The notes: generated from the sequence alone by a model not told the origin. 64,000 nt of DNA from Cellulosimicrobium cellulans (GCF_016907755.1 NZ_JAFBCN010000001.1:868001-932000); one strand, 5' to 3'. Positions 33,862 to 42,962 are shown, counted from the stretch's first letter. Program-made: numbers and translations.

Positions 33862-34167
33862 ATGACCGACAGCCCCGCACCCCGCACCCCGACCGTCTCC
33901 GTCACCGACGAGGGCGACCGCTTCGAGGCCCGCACCGACGACGGCGTCGTCGCCGGGTTCGCCGCGTACGTCCGCGAGCCCGGGACGGTGATCTTCACCC
34001 ACACGGAGGTCGACCCCGCGTTCGAGGGCCAGGGCGTCGGGTCCGCGCTCGCCGTCGGCGCGCTCGACCAGGTCCGGGCGTCCGGGGAGCGCGTCGTGCC
34101 GCTGTGCCCGTTCATCCGCGCCTACATCCAGCGCCACCCCGAGTACGAGGACCTCACCCGGCGGTGA
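33862..34167 (+). CDS. Small GNAT N-acetyltransferase (YjdJ/NATD1-like)
   Basis: A 101-residue protein of the short GNAT family. The acetyl-CoA loop is EGQGVGSALAVGALD, preceded by IFTHTEVDPAF and followed by VVPLCPFIRAYIQRHPEYED with the conserved Cys and Tyr. Function in bacteria is unknown. The ATG at 33862 is within a short divergent region with the MFS gene; a longer in-frame extension upstream overlaps the MFS N-terminus and was rejected. Confidence 0.9.
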   Translation: MTDSPAPRTPTVSVTDEGDRFEARTDDGVVAGFAAYVREPGTVIFTHTEVDPAFEGQGVGSALAVGALDQVRASGERVVPLCPFIRAYIQRHPEYEDLTRR

Positions 34168-34174
34168 GACGACG

Positions 34175-34206
34175 GAGCGCCCTGGTCCCGAGGGACCAGG
34201 GCGCTC
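34175..34206. terminator. Perfect 15-bp stem-loop between convergent genes
   Basis: GAGCGCCCTGGTCCC (34175-34189) and GGGACCAGGGCGCTC (34192-34206) pair exactly. The stem begins 8 bases after the GNAT stop and faces the lipoprotein gene end. The CCCTGGTCCC word is shared with the repeat cluster at 38003. Confidence 0.8.
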
Positions 34207-34241
34207 GCGTGCGTGAGCGAACCGCGAGGGTTCGCGAGGGA

Positions 34242-34970
34242 TCAGGAGATGGTGCCCGTGCCCTCGCCCTCCATGCGCTCGTCGTGCAGCAGCTCGCCCT
34301 CGGCGTCGACCGGGACGATCGTGCCGTCGAACGTGATGGGCGAGCCCGACTGGTAGCGGAAGTTCGTCGCGTAGGAGTAGGACTGGCCGGTGCCGAACGT
34401 GTAGACCGTCGGCTCGCGGTACGCGCCCGGCGCCATGCCGTCGTCGTTCACGCCCTGCGCCTCGTACAGCGAGTCGTCGACGATGGTGTCCATGCCCTGC
34501 ATGTAGGGCCAGTCGTCGTAGCGCTCGTCGATGCTCACGAGGCTGGAGCCGAGGTCGATCGGCGCGCCCTCGTTCGTGATGACGTAGTTGACGAAGACGA
34601 TGTCGTCGCCCTCGGCGATGATCGGCAGGTTGTTCTCCGGGTCGACGAACAGGCCGTCCTTCGTCGCCTGCGTGACGCCCACCTGGTAGACGTCGACGCG
34701 GACGTCGCCGATGGTGAAGGTCGAGATCTGCTCGCCCGGGTTCGTGACGGGGTTCGCCCAGTCGGGCTGCTCGCCGCTCGCGCCGGTCTCCTCCGCCGCG
34801 GCGTCGTCGACCTCCTCCGCGTCGTCGACCGGTGCCGTCTCCTCCGAGGTGGTCTCCTCGGGCGTCGGCGTCTCGGGCGTGTCGCCGCCGACGTTGATGG
34901 TGCACGCGGTGAGACCGAGCGCGAGCGCGGCGGCGACGGTCAGGCGAGCGGCGGAACGGACGGGACGCAT
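34242..34970 (-). CDS. Secreted lipoprotein, unknown function
   Basis: A 242-residue lipoprotein with lipobox LGLTAC (Cys23). An acidic Glu/Thr/Asp linker (PETPTPEETTSEETAPVDDA) is followed by a beta-rich domain of about 160 residues (ISTFTIGDVRVDVYQVGVTQ, DDIVFVNYVITNEGAPIDLG, YMQGMDTIVDD, YATNFRYQSGSPITFDGTI). I chose the ATG at 34970 with GGAGCTC upstream over the in-frame ATG at 35006. Asn/Tyr-rich surface and lack of catalytic motifs suggest a binding or structural role. No family is recognised. Confidence 0.75.
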   Translation of the reverse strand: MRPVRSAARLTVAAALALGLTACTINVGGDTPETPTPEETTSEETAPVDDAEEVDDAAAEETGASGEQPDWANPVTNPGEQISTFTIGDVRVDVYQVGVTQATKDGLFVDPENNLPIIAEGDDIVFVNYVITNEGAPIDLGSSLVSIDERYDDWPYMQGMDTIVDDSLYEAQGVNDDGMAPGAYREPTVYTFGTGQSYSYATNFRYQSGSPITFDGTIVPVDAEGELLHDERMEGEGTGTIS

Positions 34971-35208
34971 GGTGAGCTCCGGGTGTTTCGGGGAGAGGTG
35001 CCGCACGGACCATACCCACTGTCCGGCCTCCGCCTCGATGGGGAGCGGTGCCCATGAGACGGCGCGGACGTCCGGGACCTTCGCCTGTTGCGCCGCCGCC
35101 GGACCACGAGGACCCTTCCCCTATGCCTCGGCGCCACGTCTCCCCGACCCCGCTCGCGTGCGCGGACCTGCGCGTTCGCCCCGCGACGCCCGCACCGTGG
35201 GGGCGCGC

Positions 35209-37086
35209 GTGACCGCCCTGCGCGTCGAGCGCGCCGACGTCGTCGTCGTGGGCGGCGGTGGCGCGGGTCTCAGTGCGGCGCTCGCGGTCGCGGAGGCCGC
35301 GGCCCGGGACGACCGCCGCGCGCCCGTCGTCGCGCTCGTCTCGAAGGTGTACCCGATGCGGTCGCACACCGTCGCCGCGGAGGGCGGGGCCGCGGGCGTG
35401 GTGGGCGACGACGACTCGCTGGAGCAGCACGTCGCCGACACCCTCGCCGGTGGCGCGGGGCTGTGCGAGGAGGACGCCGTCCGGTTCGTGGTCGAGCGCG
35501 CGGCGGGCGAGCTGTACCGGCTCGAGCGGTGGGGGCTGCCGTGGTCGCGCACGGACGAGGGCGACGTGGCCGTGCGGCGGTTCGGCGGCATGAGCCGCGC
35601 GCGCACCTGGTTCGCCGCGGACAAGACCGGCTTCCACCTGCTCCACACGCTGTTCCAGACGTCGTTGCGGTACTCGGGCGCGGACGGCCCCGTCCGCCGG
35701 TACGACGAGCACCACGTGCTCGACCTGGTGGTCGACGACCCGGGCGGGCCGGACGCTCGGGTGCGCGGCGTCGTCGTGCACGACCAGCACCGCGGCGAGC
35801 CGCTGCTCCTCGAGGCGCCGGCGGTGGTCCTCGCGACGGGTGGCTCGGCGCGCGCGTGGGGGACGAGCACCAACGCCGGGATCTGCACGGGCGACGGGAC
35901 CGCGATGGCGTTGCGCTCGGGCGTGCCGCTGCGGGACCTGGAGTTCCTCCAGTTCCACCCGACCGGCCTGCCGGGCAGCGGCATCCTGCTCACGGAGGCC
36001 GCCCGCGGCGAGGGCGGCGTGCTGCTCGACGCCGAGGGACGCCGCTACCTCGCCGACTACGGCCTGGGTCCGGAGACGCCCGTCGGGTCGCCCGTGCCGC
36101 GCACGATGGAGCTCGGGCCGCGCGACCGGCTGTCGCAGGCGTTCTGGCACGCCGAGCGCGACGGGCGCACGATCCCGACGCCCGACGGGGGCGTCGTCCT
36201 GCTCGACCTGCGCCACCTGGGCAAGGAGCGGCTCGCCGAGCGGCTTCCCCTCGTGACCGGTCTCGCCAAGCAGTTCGCGGGCGTCGACCCGGCCGCGGAG
36301 CCCGTGCCCGTCCGCCCGACGGCGCACTACACGATGGGCGGCATCCGCACCGACGCGCGCGGCGCGACCGGTGTCGCGGGGCTGTTCGCCGCGGGGGAGT
36401 GCGCGTCCACCGGCCTGCACGGCGCCAACCGGCTCGGGTCCAACTCGCTCGTCGAGACCCTCGTCGTCGGGCGCGCGGCAGGAGAGGCCGCGCTCGCGTG
36501 GGCGCGCGCGGCCGGGCACCACGGGGCCGACGGCGGCGCGGCGGGCGCCGGGGCCGGCGTCGGTCCCGCCTCGGCGGAGGGCGCGGTCGTCGACCGCGCC
36601 GCCGAGATCGCGGACGGCTACCTCGCGATGCGCGGCCGCGGCACCGAGCCGCCCGCCGCGATCCGGGCCGAGCTCGGGCGCGTGCTCGACGCGGACGCCG
36701 GGATCTACCGCGACGCCGACGGACTGCGGCGGGCGCTCGCGACGGTCGAGGACCTGCGCGTGCGGTACGCCGACGTGCGCGTCGCCGACACGAGCGCCGT
36801 GCTCAACACCGACTGGGCGACGACCGTCGAGCTCGGCGCGACCCTGCTCGTCGCGCACGCGACCGTCGCCGCCGCGCTCGCGCGCGAGGAGTCGCGCGGC
36901 GCCCACCAGCGCCTCGACTTCCCGGAGTGCGAGTCGGTGGCACACCACTCGGAGGCCCGGCTCGCCCCGGACGGCACGCTAGAGGTAGAGCACGTCCCGG
37001 TGGGCGCCGAGCACGATGTTGCTGTCGGAAAGAGCTCGAGAACGACAGGAACGTCGTTCTCGGCGACGAGGGGTGGGGACGCGTGA
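35209..37086 (+). CDS. frdA: Fumarate reductase/succinate dehydrogenase flavoprotein subunit
   Basis: A 625-residue FAD subunit. The Rossmann motif is VVVVGGGGAGLSAALAVAEA, and SHTVAAEGG contains His53, the covalent FAD site. Other motifs are LQFHPTGL, RPTAHYTMGGIRTDARG and TGLHGANRLGSNSL. Overall it is closer to bacterial FrdA than to SdhA of the Krebs cycle. The GTG at 35209 is just before the first beta strand. From codon 591 (36979) the last 35 codons use CTA, GTA, GAT, GTT, GCT, GGA, AGA and ACA, which are rare here, and include a repeat-like word and a hairpin; the native end was probably earlier. No cytochrome b or FrdCD anchor gene is adjacent. Confidence 0.92.
   Translation: MTALRVERADVVVVGGGGAGLSAALAVAEAAARDDRRAPVVALVSKVYPMRSHTVAAEGGAAGVVGDDDSLEQHVADTLAGGAGLCEEDAVRFVVERAAGELYRLERWGLPWSRTDEGDVAVRRFGGMSRARTWFAADKTGFHLLHTLFQTSLRYSGADGPVRRYDEHHVLDLVVDDPGGPDARVRGVVVHDQHRGEPLLLEAPAVVLATGGSARAWGTSTNAGICTGDGTAMALRSGVPLRDLEFLQFHPTGLPGSGILLTEAARGEGGVLLDAEGRRYLADYGLGPETPVGSPVPRTMELGPRDRLSQAFWHAERDGRTIPTPDGGVVLLDLRHLGKERLAERLPLVTGLAKQFAGVDPAAEPVPVRPTAHYTMGGIRTDARGATGVAGLFAAGECASTGLHGANRLGSNSLVETLVVGRAAGEAALAWARAAGHHGADGGAAGAGAGVGPASAEGAVVDRAAEIADGYLAMRGRGTEPPAAIRAELGRVLDADAGIYRDADGLRRALATVEDLRVRYADVRVADTSAVLNTDWATTVELGATLLVAHATVAAALAREESRGAHQRLDFPECESVAHHSEARLAPDGTLEVEHVPVGAEHDVAVGKSSRTTGTSFSATRGGDA
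36979..37083 (+). repeat. Repeat-like, codon-atypical tail of frdA with internal stem-loop
   Basis: Begins CTAGAGGTAGAGCACGTCCC, which resembles the GAGGTAGAGCCCCAGTCCC units after frdB, and contains a perfect 10-bp stem: CGAGAACGAC (37037-37046) with GTCGTTCTCG (37053-37062). The codons are A/T-rich unlike the rest of frdA. It looks like an intergenic element now translated as the FrdA C-terminus. Confidence 0.5.
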
Positions 37087-37943
37087 GCGACGTGACGCCG
37101 AGCGCGGAGGGGCGGACGGTGCGGCTGGAGGTCGCGCGCACGTCACCCGACGGCGCGGACGCCGGGCGGCGCGACGTGTTCGACGTGCCCTACGACGACC
37201 GCACGTCCGTGCTCGACGCGCTGCAGTGGGTCAAGGACCACGCCGACGCCACGCTGACGTTCCGGTGGTCGTGCAAGATGGCGGTCTGCGGGAGCTGCGG
37301 CGTCATGGTCAACGGCCGCCCGGTGCTCGGGTGCGAGACGTTCGTGCGCGGCTACCGCACGTCCGGCCTCGTCATCGAGCCGCTCGCGCACGCCGAGGTG
37401 CTCCGCGACCTCGTCGTCGACACCGACACCTTCCTCGGCAAGCTCGCCGCCGTGCAGCCCTGGCTCGTGCCCGACGGCGCCACGCGCCTCCCGCTCGTCG
37501 ACGCGCCGTCGCCCGTGGCGGGGCCGGGCGACGAGGACGCCGCGGACCTGCCGACGCCGGACGGCACCGACGCGCTGCGGGCGCACGGACCGACGTCGGG
37601 CCACCGGCAGACGCCGGGCGAGCTCGCCGCCTTCAAGGGCTTCGCCGAGTGCATCGACTGCATGCTCTGCTACGCCGCGTGCCCGCAGCTCGACGTCGCG
37701 CCCGACTTCCTCGGCCCGGCCGTCGTCGCGACGGCCCGCCGCTGGGACGACGACTCGCGCGACGCGGGCGAGCTCGACCGTGCCGACGTCCTCGACACCG
37801 AGTTCGGCGCCTGGCCCTGCATCCAGGTCGGCGCGTGCACGCAGGTCTGCCCCAAGGGCGTCGACCCCGCCCGCGCGCTCCGTGACGCCCAGCGCGTCGC
37901 GACGGACACGTGGGACGCGCGCGAGCGCCGTCGGACGTCCTAG
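37083..37943 (+). CDS. frdB: Fumarate reductase/succinate dehydrogenase iron-sulfur subunit
   Basis: A 286-residue protein that carries electrons between the flavin subunit and the membrane. The [2Fe-2S] ligands lie in CKMAVCGSCGVMVNG plus a further Cys, the [4Fe-4S] in CIDCMLCYAACP, and the [3Fe-4S] in CIQVGACTQVCPKGVDP. An acidic insert (about residues 135-180, GPGDEDAADLPTPDG) separates the two ferredoxin domains. The GTG overlaps the frdA stop by 4 bp. A cluster of GAGGTAGAG repeats begins 8 bases after its stop. Confidence 0.94.
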   Translation: MSDVTPSAEGRTVRLEVARTSPDGADAGRRDVFDVPYDDRTSVLDALQWVKDHADATLTFRWSCKMAVCGSCGVMVNGRPVLGCETFVRGYRTSGLVIEPLAHAEVLRDLVVDTDTFLGKLAAVQPWLVPDGATRLPLVDAPSPVAGPGDEDAADLPTPDGTDALRAHGPTSGHRQTPGELAAFKGFAECIDCMLCYAACPQLDVAPDFLGPAVVATARRWDDDSRDAGELDRADVLDTEFGAWPCIQVGACTQVCPKGVDPARALRDAQRVATDTWDARERRRTS

Positions 37944-37950
37944 CCCCCTC

Positions 37951-38051
37951 GCGAGGTAGAGCCCCAGTCCCGCGAGGTAGAGCCCCAGTACCCGAGGTAG
38001 AGCCCTGGTCCCGCGAGGTAGAGGCGTGGTCGTGACCACGCCTCTACCTCG
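37951..38051. repeat. Four tandem GCGAGGTAGAGCCC units ending in an 18-bp stem-loop
   Basis: Units start at 37951, 37972, 37992 and 38013 with a period near 21 bp. The last unit forms the left arm (38014-38031) of an exact 18-bp stem with 38034-38051. The block fills the gap between convergent frdB and pgm, and so may work as a terminator. Related units occur after the EF-G2-like gene and near the heme oxygenase gene. Confidence 0.8.
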
Positions 38052-38060
38052 GCGGGGTCG

Positions 38061-39755
38061 TCAGCTGGCGAGGGCCGCGGAGACGACGTCCTTCGCCTCG
38101 GTCTGGACCTGGCTCAGGTGCTCGGCGGAGACGAACGACTCGGCGTAGATCTTGTAGACGTTCTCCGTGCCCGACGGCCGGGCTGCGAACCATGCGTTCT
38201 CGGTCGTGACCTTGAGCCCTCCGATCGGGGCGTCGTTGCCGGGCGCGTTCGTGAGCTTCGCGGTGATCGGCTCGCCCGCGAGCTCGGTCGCGGTGACCTG
38301 CTCGGGCGAGAGCTTGCCGAGCGTCGCCTTCTCCTCGAGCGTGGCGGGCGCGTCGACGCGCGCGTACCAGGACTCGCCGTAGCGCTCGACGAGGTCGCGG
38401 TGGTGCTCGGACGGCGTGCGGCCCGTGGTCGCGATGATCTCGGAGGCGAGGAGCGCGAGGAGCAGGCCGTCCTTGTCGGTCGACCAGACGCGGCCGTCCT
38501 TACGCAGGAACGACGCCCCGGCGGACTCCTCGCCGCCGAACCCGACGGTCCCGTCGAGCAGGCCGGGCACGAACCACTTGAACCCGACGGGCACCTCGAC
38601 GAGGCGCCGCCCGAGGCCGCCGGCGACCCGGTCGATGAGCGCGGACGAGACGAGCGTCTTGCCGATCGCCGCGTCGTCGCGCCAGCCCTCGCGCGCGCCG
38701 CCGTAGAGGTACTGGATCGCGACGGCGAGGTAGTGGTTGGGGTTCATGAGCCCGGCGTCGGGCGTGACGATCCCGTGGCGGTCGGAGTCGGCGTCGTTCC
38801 CGGTCGCGACGTCGAACGGCGCGCCGCCCTCGGCGTCGCCGGAGTCTCCCGTCATCCCCGCGACGAGCGACGCCATGGCGTGCGGCGACGAGCAGTCCAT
38901 GCGGATCTTGCCGTCCCAGTCGAGCGTCATGAACGCCCACCGCGGGTCGACCTGCGGGTTGACGACCGTGAGGTCGAGCCCGTACCGCTCGCCGATCTCG
39001 CCCCAGTACTCGACCGACGCGCCGCCCAGCGGGTCGGCGCCGATGCGCACGCCCGACTCGCGGATCGCCTCGAGGTCGAGGACGTTCACGAGGTCGTCGA
39101 CGTACGTGGTGAGGAAGTCGTGCTTGTGCACGTGCTCGGAGGTGAGCGCCTGGGTGAGGGGCACGCGGCGCACGCTCGCGACGCCGTCGCGCAGGATCTC
39201 GTTGGCGCGGTCCGCGATCCAGCCGGTCGCCTCGGACCCGGCGGGGCCGCCGTGCGGCGGGTTGTACTTGAAGCCGCCGTCGCGCGGGGGGTTGTGCGAC
39301 GGCGTCACGACGATGCCGTCCGCGAGGCCGGGGCCCGTGGTGCGGACGCCGTCGACCGTCGTCGCCTCGTTGTGCAGGAGGATCGACTGCGAGACGGCGG
39401 GCGTCGGGGTGAACGAGTCGCGCGCGTCGACGTACGTCTGCACGCCCGCGGCGACGAGGACCTCGAGCGCGGTCTGCCACGCGGGCAGCGACAAGGCGTG
39501 CGTGTCGCGGCCGATGAACAGCGGGCCGTCGGTGCCCTGGGAGCGGCGGTACTCGACGATCGCCGCGGTGATCGCGATGATGTGCGCCTCGTTGAACGCG
39601 TGGTCGAGGCTCGACCCGCGGTGGCCCGACGTGCCGAACACGACCTTCTGCGCCGGGTCGTCCACGTCGGGGGCGAGGTCGTAGTAGGCGCCGACCACGG
39701 CGTCGACGTCGATGAGGTCGCTGGGCTGGGCGGGCGTGCCGGCGCGGGGATCCAT
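38061..39755 (-). CDS. pgm: Phosphoglucomutase, alpha-D-glucose-specific
   Basis: A 564-residue enzyme that interconverts glucose 1-phosphate and glucose 6-phosphate. The N-terminal [20 protein letters not shown] segment is typical of bacterial Pgm. The phosphoserine loop is TPSHNP with Ser153, the metal loop DADSDRHG, the sugar loop [11 protein letters not shown], and the phosphate loop [15 protein letters not shown] is complete. The length matches the family (about 545-560). It supplies precursors for glycogen and cell-wall sugars. Single gene, converging on frdB through a repeat-built stem-loop. Confidence 0.96.
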   Translation of the reverse strand: MDPRAGTPAQPSDLIDVDAVVGAYYDLAPDVDDPAQKVVFGTSGHRGSSLDHAFNEAHIIAITAAIVEYRRSQGTDGPLFIGRDTHALSLPAWQTALEVLVAAGVQTYVDARDSFTPTPAVSQSILLHNEATTVDGVRTTGPGLADGIVVTPSHNPPRDGGFKYNPPHGGPAGSEATGWIADRANEILRDGVASVRRVPLTQALTSEHVHKHDFLTTYVDDLVNVLDLEAIRESGVRIGADPLGGASVEYWGEIGERYGLDLTVVNPQVDPRWAFMTLDWDGKIRMDCSSPHAMASLVAGMTGDSGDAEGGAPFDVATGNDADSDRHGIVTPDAGLMNPNHYLAVAIQYLYGGAREGWRDDAAIGKTLVSSALIDRVAGGLGRRLVEVPVGFKWFVPGLLDGTVGFGGEESAGASFLRKDGRVWSTDKDGLLLALLASEIIATTGRTPSEHHRDLVERYGESWYARVDAPATLEEKATLGKLSPEQVTATELAGEPITAKLTNAPGNDAPIGGLKVTTENAWFAARPSGTENVYKIYAESFVSAEHLSQVQTEAKDVVSAALAS

Positions 39756-39815
39756 GGGTCGATCCTGCCAGGGGTGACGTCTGCGCGTCAGCCGGTACCG
39801 CCGTCCGGTCGGGTT

Positions 39816-40745
39816 CTACCCGGCAGGTCCGGAGTTCGCGCGGTCGATCGCCATCTCGACGGCGTCGAGGAGGCGGTCGAGGCTCGCGTCGAACGGGCCC
39901 TGCGGGGCGTCGAAACCGCCCGCGACGTAGACGCGCGTCATGACGGGGTAGCGCGCGACGTCGAACCAGTCCTCCCAGAAGCTGCCGAGCGTCGTCCAGT
40001 ACTCGTCGTTGCCGACGCCGGTCGCGTCGCGCTCGGTCCGCTCGGCGACCGTCGCGCGCGCGAGGCCTTGGACGTAGTTGTCGACGAGGCCGAGCGTGTC
40101 GACGACCTGGAGCTCGGAGAGGCCGGTGTCGACGATCGTGCGCAGCCCCGCCTCCTGGGCGTCGAGCACGTGGGGCGCGAGCGGGGCGCGCCACATGTTG
40201 GTCTGGAGGATCCACGGGTGGCGCAGGTAGAGGTTCCACAGCTCGTGCGCGTACTGCGCGAGCGCGGTCCGCCACGGCGCGCCCGCAGCGGGCAGGTCGA
40301 GCTCGGCGTACGCGCGGTCGATCATGAGGTCGACGAGCTCGGTGCGCCCGGGCACGTAGGTGTAGAGCGACATCGCGCCGACGCCGAGCTCGGTCGCGAC
40401 GCGGCGCATGGACAGGGCGTCGAGCCCACCCTCCTGCGCGACGGCGGTCCCGGCCCGCACGACGTCGTCGAGCGTGAGGCGCGGCTTGCGACCGCGCGTC
40501 GCGGGGGCCGGCGGGTCCCACAGGAGCGCGAGGCGGCGCGTGATCTCGGGCGTCCGCACGACCTCGGTGAACTGGGCCCGGGCGTGCTCGGCGGCCTGCA
40601 CGGCGGAGGCGACCCCGGCGTCCGCGGCCGCGACGACGCCGAGCGGGCGCTCGGGCTCCTCCGGTTCCGGGGCGGCGGGCGAGGGCTGCGGGGTGCCCGA
40701 CGGCGCGAGGTCGCCGTCGCGTTCGTCGGTGCGGTCGGTCGTCAC
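39816..40745 (-). CDS. TetR-family regulator (TetR_C_1 type)
   Basis: A 309-residue regulator. An unusual N-terminal tail of about 85 residues (GTPQPSPAAPEPEEPERP and a helical AAEHARAQFTEVVRTPEITR) precedes the DNA-binding domain (LTLDDVVRAGTAVAQEGGLD, ALSMRRVATELGVGAMSLYT). A TetR_C_1-type ligand domain follows. The GTG at 40745 has GGGGAGGAT 9 bases upstream. It diverges from a DrrAB-like ABC exporter with two similar sites between, so it is the likely repressor of that exporter. Confidence 0.9.
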   Translation of the reverse strand: MTTDRTDERDGDLAPSGTPQPSPAAPEPEEPERPLGVVAAADAGVASAVQAAEHARAQFTEVVRTPEITRRLALLWDPPAPATRGRKPRLTLDDVVRAGTAVAQEGGLDALSMRRVATELGVGAMSLYTYVPGRTELVDLMIDRAYAELDLPAAGAPWRTALAQYAHELWNLYLRHPWILQTNMWRAPLAPHVLDAQEAGLRTIVDTGLSELQVVDTLGLVDNYVQGLARATVAERTERDATGVGNDEYWTTLGSFWEDWFDVARYPVMTRVYVAGGFDAPQGPFDASLDRLLDAVEMAIDRANSGPAG

Positions 40746-40806
40746 GTGCGTATCCTCCCCGACTTCGGTCGCGCCCCGCCCGGACGAGCCTGGCGGAACA
40801 GGGGGC

Positions 40807-40864
40807 TTGCCTCTTTCCGTACACCGTATGCTAACGTGGATCGTCAATTTCGGTACGGCGTACG
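40807..40864 (+). promoter_or_regulatory. Promoter and twin operator-like sites of ABC exporter
   Basis: CGTACACCGTATG (40818-40830) and GGTACGGCGTACG (40852-40864) share a GTAC-NN-CGTA pattern with partial dyad symmetry and are 34 bp apart. TTGCCT (40807) and TATGCT (40827) could be -35/-10 boxes, though the 14-bp spacing is short. They lie between the TetR gene and the ABC operon. Confidence 0.5.
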
Positions 40865-40878
40865 AAAGGGTGGCTCCG

Positions 40879-41889
40879 GTGATCCGAGCCCGTGGCCTGA
40901 CCAAGACCTTCCACCGCAAGAAAGAGACCGTCGAGGCCGTCAAGGGCATCGACGTCGACGTCCGGGAGGGCGAGCTCGTCGCTTTCCTCGGCCCCAACGG
41001 GGCCGGCAAGTCCACGACCCTGAGGATGCTGACGAGCCTCCTCGAACCGACCGCCGGGACCGCCGAGGTCGCCGGCTACGACGTCTCCCGCGACCCGGCC
41101 CGGGTCCGCTCCCGCATCGGCTTCATCGGCCAGGGCAACGGGGGCGGGTACTCCTACCGGGTGCTCGACGAGCTGCACAACCAGGGCCGCTTCTACGGCC
41201 TCCCGCCCGCCGAGTACGCGCGGCGCGCCACCGACCTGCTCGCGGCCCTCGACCTCGGCGGGCTCGAGAAGCGCACGGTCCAGTCGCTCTCGGGCGGCCA
41301 GCGGCGACGGCTCGACGTCGCGCTCGGGCTCATGAACCACCCGCCGCTGCTGTTCCTCGACGAGCCGACGACGGGCCTCGACCCCCACGCGCGCGCCAAC
41401 CTGTGGGAGCACATCGCGGCGATGCGCGAGCGGTACGGCATGACGATCGTGCTCACCACGCACTACCTCGACGAGGCCGACAGCATGGCCGAGCGCGTCG
41501 TCGTCATCGACCACGGCGAGATCATCGCCGACGCCACGCCGGACGCGCTCAAGCACAGCCACGCCGACGACGTCATCACGCTCGCGGTGGTCCCCACGGC
41601 GGGCGGGAGCAGCGTCCCCGGCGAAGGGCCGGGCGCGGTGCCCGACGTCGTCGGCCGCGTCCGCGCGTCGCTCGCCGAGGACGGGGGCCAGGTCGAGACC
41701 ACGAGCGGCGCCGACGGGGTCGTGACCGTCCGGATCTCCACGACCCACGGTGCCGACCGGCTGCCCGAGGCCATCGAGGCGCTGCGCGTCGGCGGCCTGG
41801 CCGTGCGCTCGGCCGAGCTCAAGCAGGCGAGCCTCGACGACGTGTTCCTCAACCTCACCGGTCGCAGCCTGCGAGAGGAGGCCGCATGA
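40879..41889 (+). CDS. ABC exporter ATP-binding protein (DrrA-like)
   Basis: A 336-residue ATPase: Walker A GPNGAGKSTT, signature LSGGQRRRLDVALGLM, Walker B LLFLDEPTTGLDP, H-loop TTHYLDEAD. A C-terminal domain of about 100 residues follows, as in DrrA-type drug exporters. I chose the GTG at 40879 with AAAGGG 8 bases upstream; an in-frame GTG at 40870 is possible. Its stop overlaps the permease start. Probably exports a drug or lipid under control of the divergent TetR. Confidence 0.93.
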   Translation: MIRARGLTKTFHRKKETVEAVKGIDVDVREGELVAFLGPNGAGKSTTLRMLTSLLEPTAGTAEVAGYDVSRDPARVRSRIGFIGQGNGGGYSYRVLDELHNQGRFYGLPPAEYARRATDLLAALDLGGLEKRTVQSLSGGQRRRLDVALGLMNHPPLLFLDEPTTGLDPHARANLWEHIAAMRERYGMTIVLTTHYLDEADSMAERVVVIDHGEIIADATPDALKHSHADDVITLAVVPTAGGSSVPGEGPGAVPDVVGRVRASLAEDGGQVETTSGADGVVTVRISTTHGADRLPEAIEALRVGGLAVRSAELKQASLDDVFLNLTGRSLREEAA

Positions 41890-42746
41890 GCACGCGCACC
41901 GACCTCTCGTCCCCGGCCAGCCGGACGACGCCGGGCACCGACGCGTTCCTGCGGACCGGGGTCGCGAAGTTCTTCGCCGACACCTGGGCCGTCTTCACGC
42001 GCGAGATCCTGCTCGTCCTGCGCGACCCGTTCACCCTGATCTTCTCGCTGCTGCAGCCGCTGATCTTCCTCGGGCTGTTCGGCCCGCTGCTCACGGGCGC
42101 GGTCGGCGGGTTCGGGGGCGGCGCGTCCGGCGGCGGCGGGTCGACCGCGGAGACGCTGCAGTGGTTCGTGCCCGGCGTGATCGTCATGATCTCGCTGTTC
42201 GGCACCTCGATGAGCGGGTCGAACCTGCTCTACGAGATGATGACCGGCTCCTACGAGCGCGTCCTCGCGACCCCGCTCGACCGGTCCGCGATCCTCGTGG
42301 GCCGCTCGCTCAAGGAGTTCGCCCCGCTCGTCGTGCAGGGCCTGCTCATCGCGCTCGTCTGCGTCCCGTTCGGGTTCACGCTCTACCCGCTGCACCTGCT
42401 CGTCGGGCTGCTGCTGCTCGGCCTGTTCGGCATCGGCGTGGGCGCGCTGTCCATCGCGCTCGCGCTCGCCGCGAAGAACCGCGAGTGGCTGTTCTGGGGC
42501 GTGCAGCAGTCGCTGCTGTTCCCGCTCCTCATCCTGTCCGGGATGATGCTGCCGCTCGAGGCCGGCCCGGCGTGGATGCGGACGGCGGCGCTGTTCAACC
42601 CGCTGACGTACATCGTCGACGCGGAGCGCGCGCTGCTCTCCGGGTCGTTCGCGAGCACCGACGTCCTGTGGGGCTTCGTCGCCGCCGCGGTGACGTGCGT
42701 CGTCGGCCTGTGGGTCGGCATCCGCCGCACCCGCAAGACCGTCTGA
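41886..42746 (+). CDS. ABC-2 type permease (DrrB-like)
   Basis: A 286-residue permease with six membrane segments and the ABC-2 pattern: FTREILLVLRDPFTLIFSLL, GSYERVLATPLDRSAILVGR (coupling helix) and LSGMMLPLEAGPAWMRTAAL before FNPLTYIVDAERALL. A Gly-rich loop (GGFGGGASGGGGS) lies after the first segment. The ATG overlaps the ATPase TGA by 4 bp. A 29-bp perfect stem-loop follows 16 bases after its stop. Confidence 0.93.
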   Translation: MSTRTDLSSPASRTTPGTDAFLRTGVAKFFADTWAVFTREILLVLRDPFTLIFSLLQPLIFLGLFGPLLTGAVGGFGGGASGGGGSTAETLQWFVPGVIVMISLFGTSMSGSNLLYEMMTGSYERVLATPLDRSAILVGRSLKEFAPLVVQGLLIALVCVPFGFTLYPLHLLVGLLLLGLFGIGVGALSIALALAAKNREWLFWGVQQSLLFPLLILSGMMLPLEAGPAWMRTAALFNPLTYIVDAERALLSGSFASTDVLWGFVAAAVTCVVGLWVGIRRTRKTV

Positions 42747-42762
42747 CCTGAACCCCCGGCCC

Positions 42763-42826
42763 CGCTGTGGGCATGAATTGGGCCCGGTTCTCACCGCAGA
42801 ACCGGGCCCAATTCATGCCCACAGCG
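42763..42826. terminator. Perfect 29-bp stem-loop after ABC exporter operon
   Basis: Arms 42763-42791 and 42798-42826 are exact reverse complements around the loop CACCGC. The arms include GGGCATGAATTGGGCCC, more A/T-rich than the flanks. It is longer than needed for a terminator and lacks a T-run. Confidence 0.8.
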
Positions 42827-42962
42827 CGGGCGGGACGTTCGTCCCGGGTCGGGCGGACGTCGTGCCCGTTTCGGCGGCGTTCGTCCCGGAGCGCGCCGGG
42901 GGCGGTCGTACGCTCGCATCGGCCCGGTGAGCCGGGCGGACGACGGGACGGGAGGGGCGAGG

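Noticed and set aside
36900-37086. Frameshift at the end of frdA
   Set aside because: The frame stays open and overlaps frdB by the normal 4 bp. The odd codons are better explained by a repeat-derived tail; reading other frames does not restore a family C-terminus that I recognise.
37951-38051. CRISPR array
   Set aside because: The units are about 21 bp in direct tandem with no spacers of constant length and no cas genes. They are a tandem repeat ending in a hairpin.
38118-42746. A 1542-codon plus-strand open frame
   Set aside because: It runs antisense through pgm and TetR and only its last 286 codons are a real gene (ABC-2 permease). It is a high-GC artefact with a true gene at its end.
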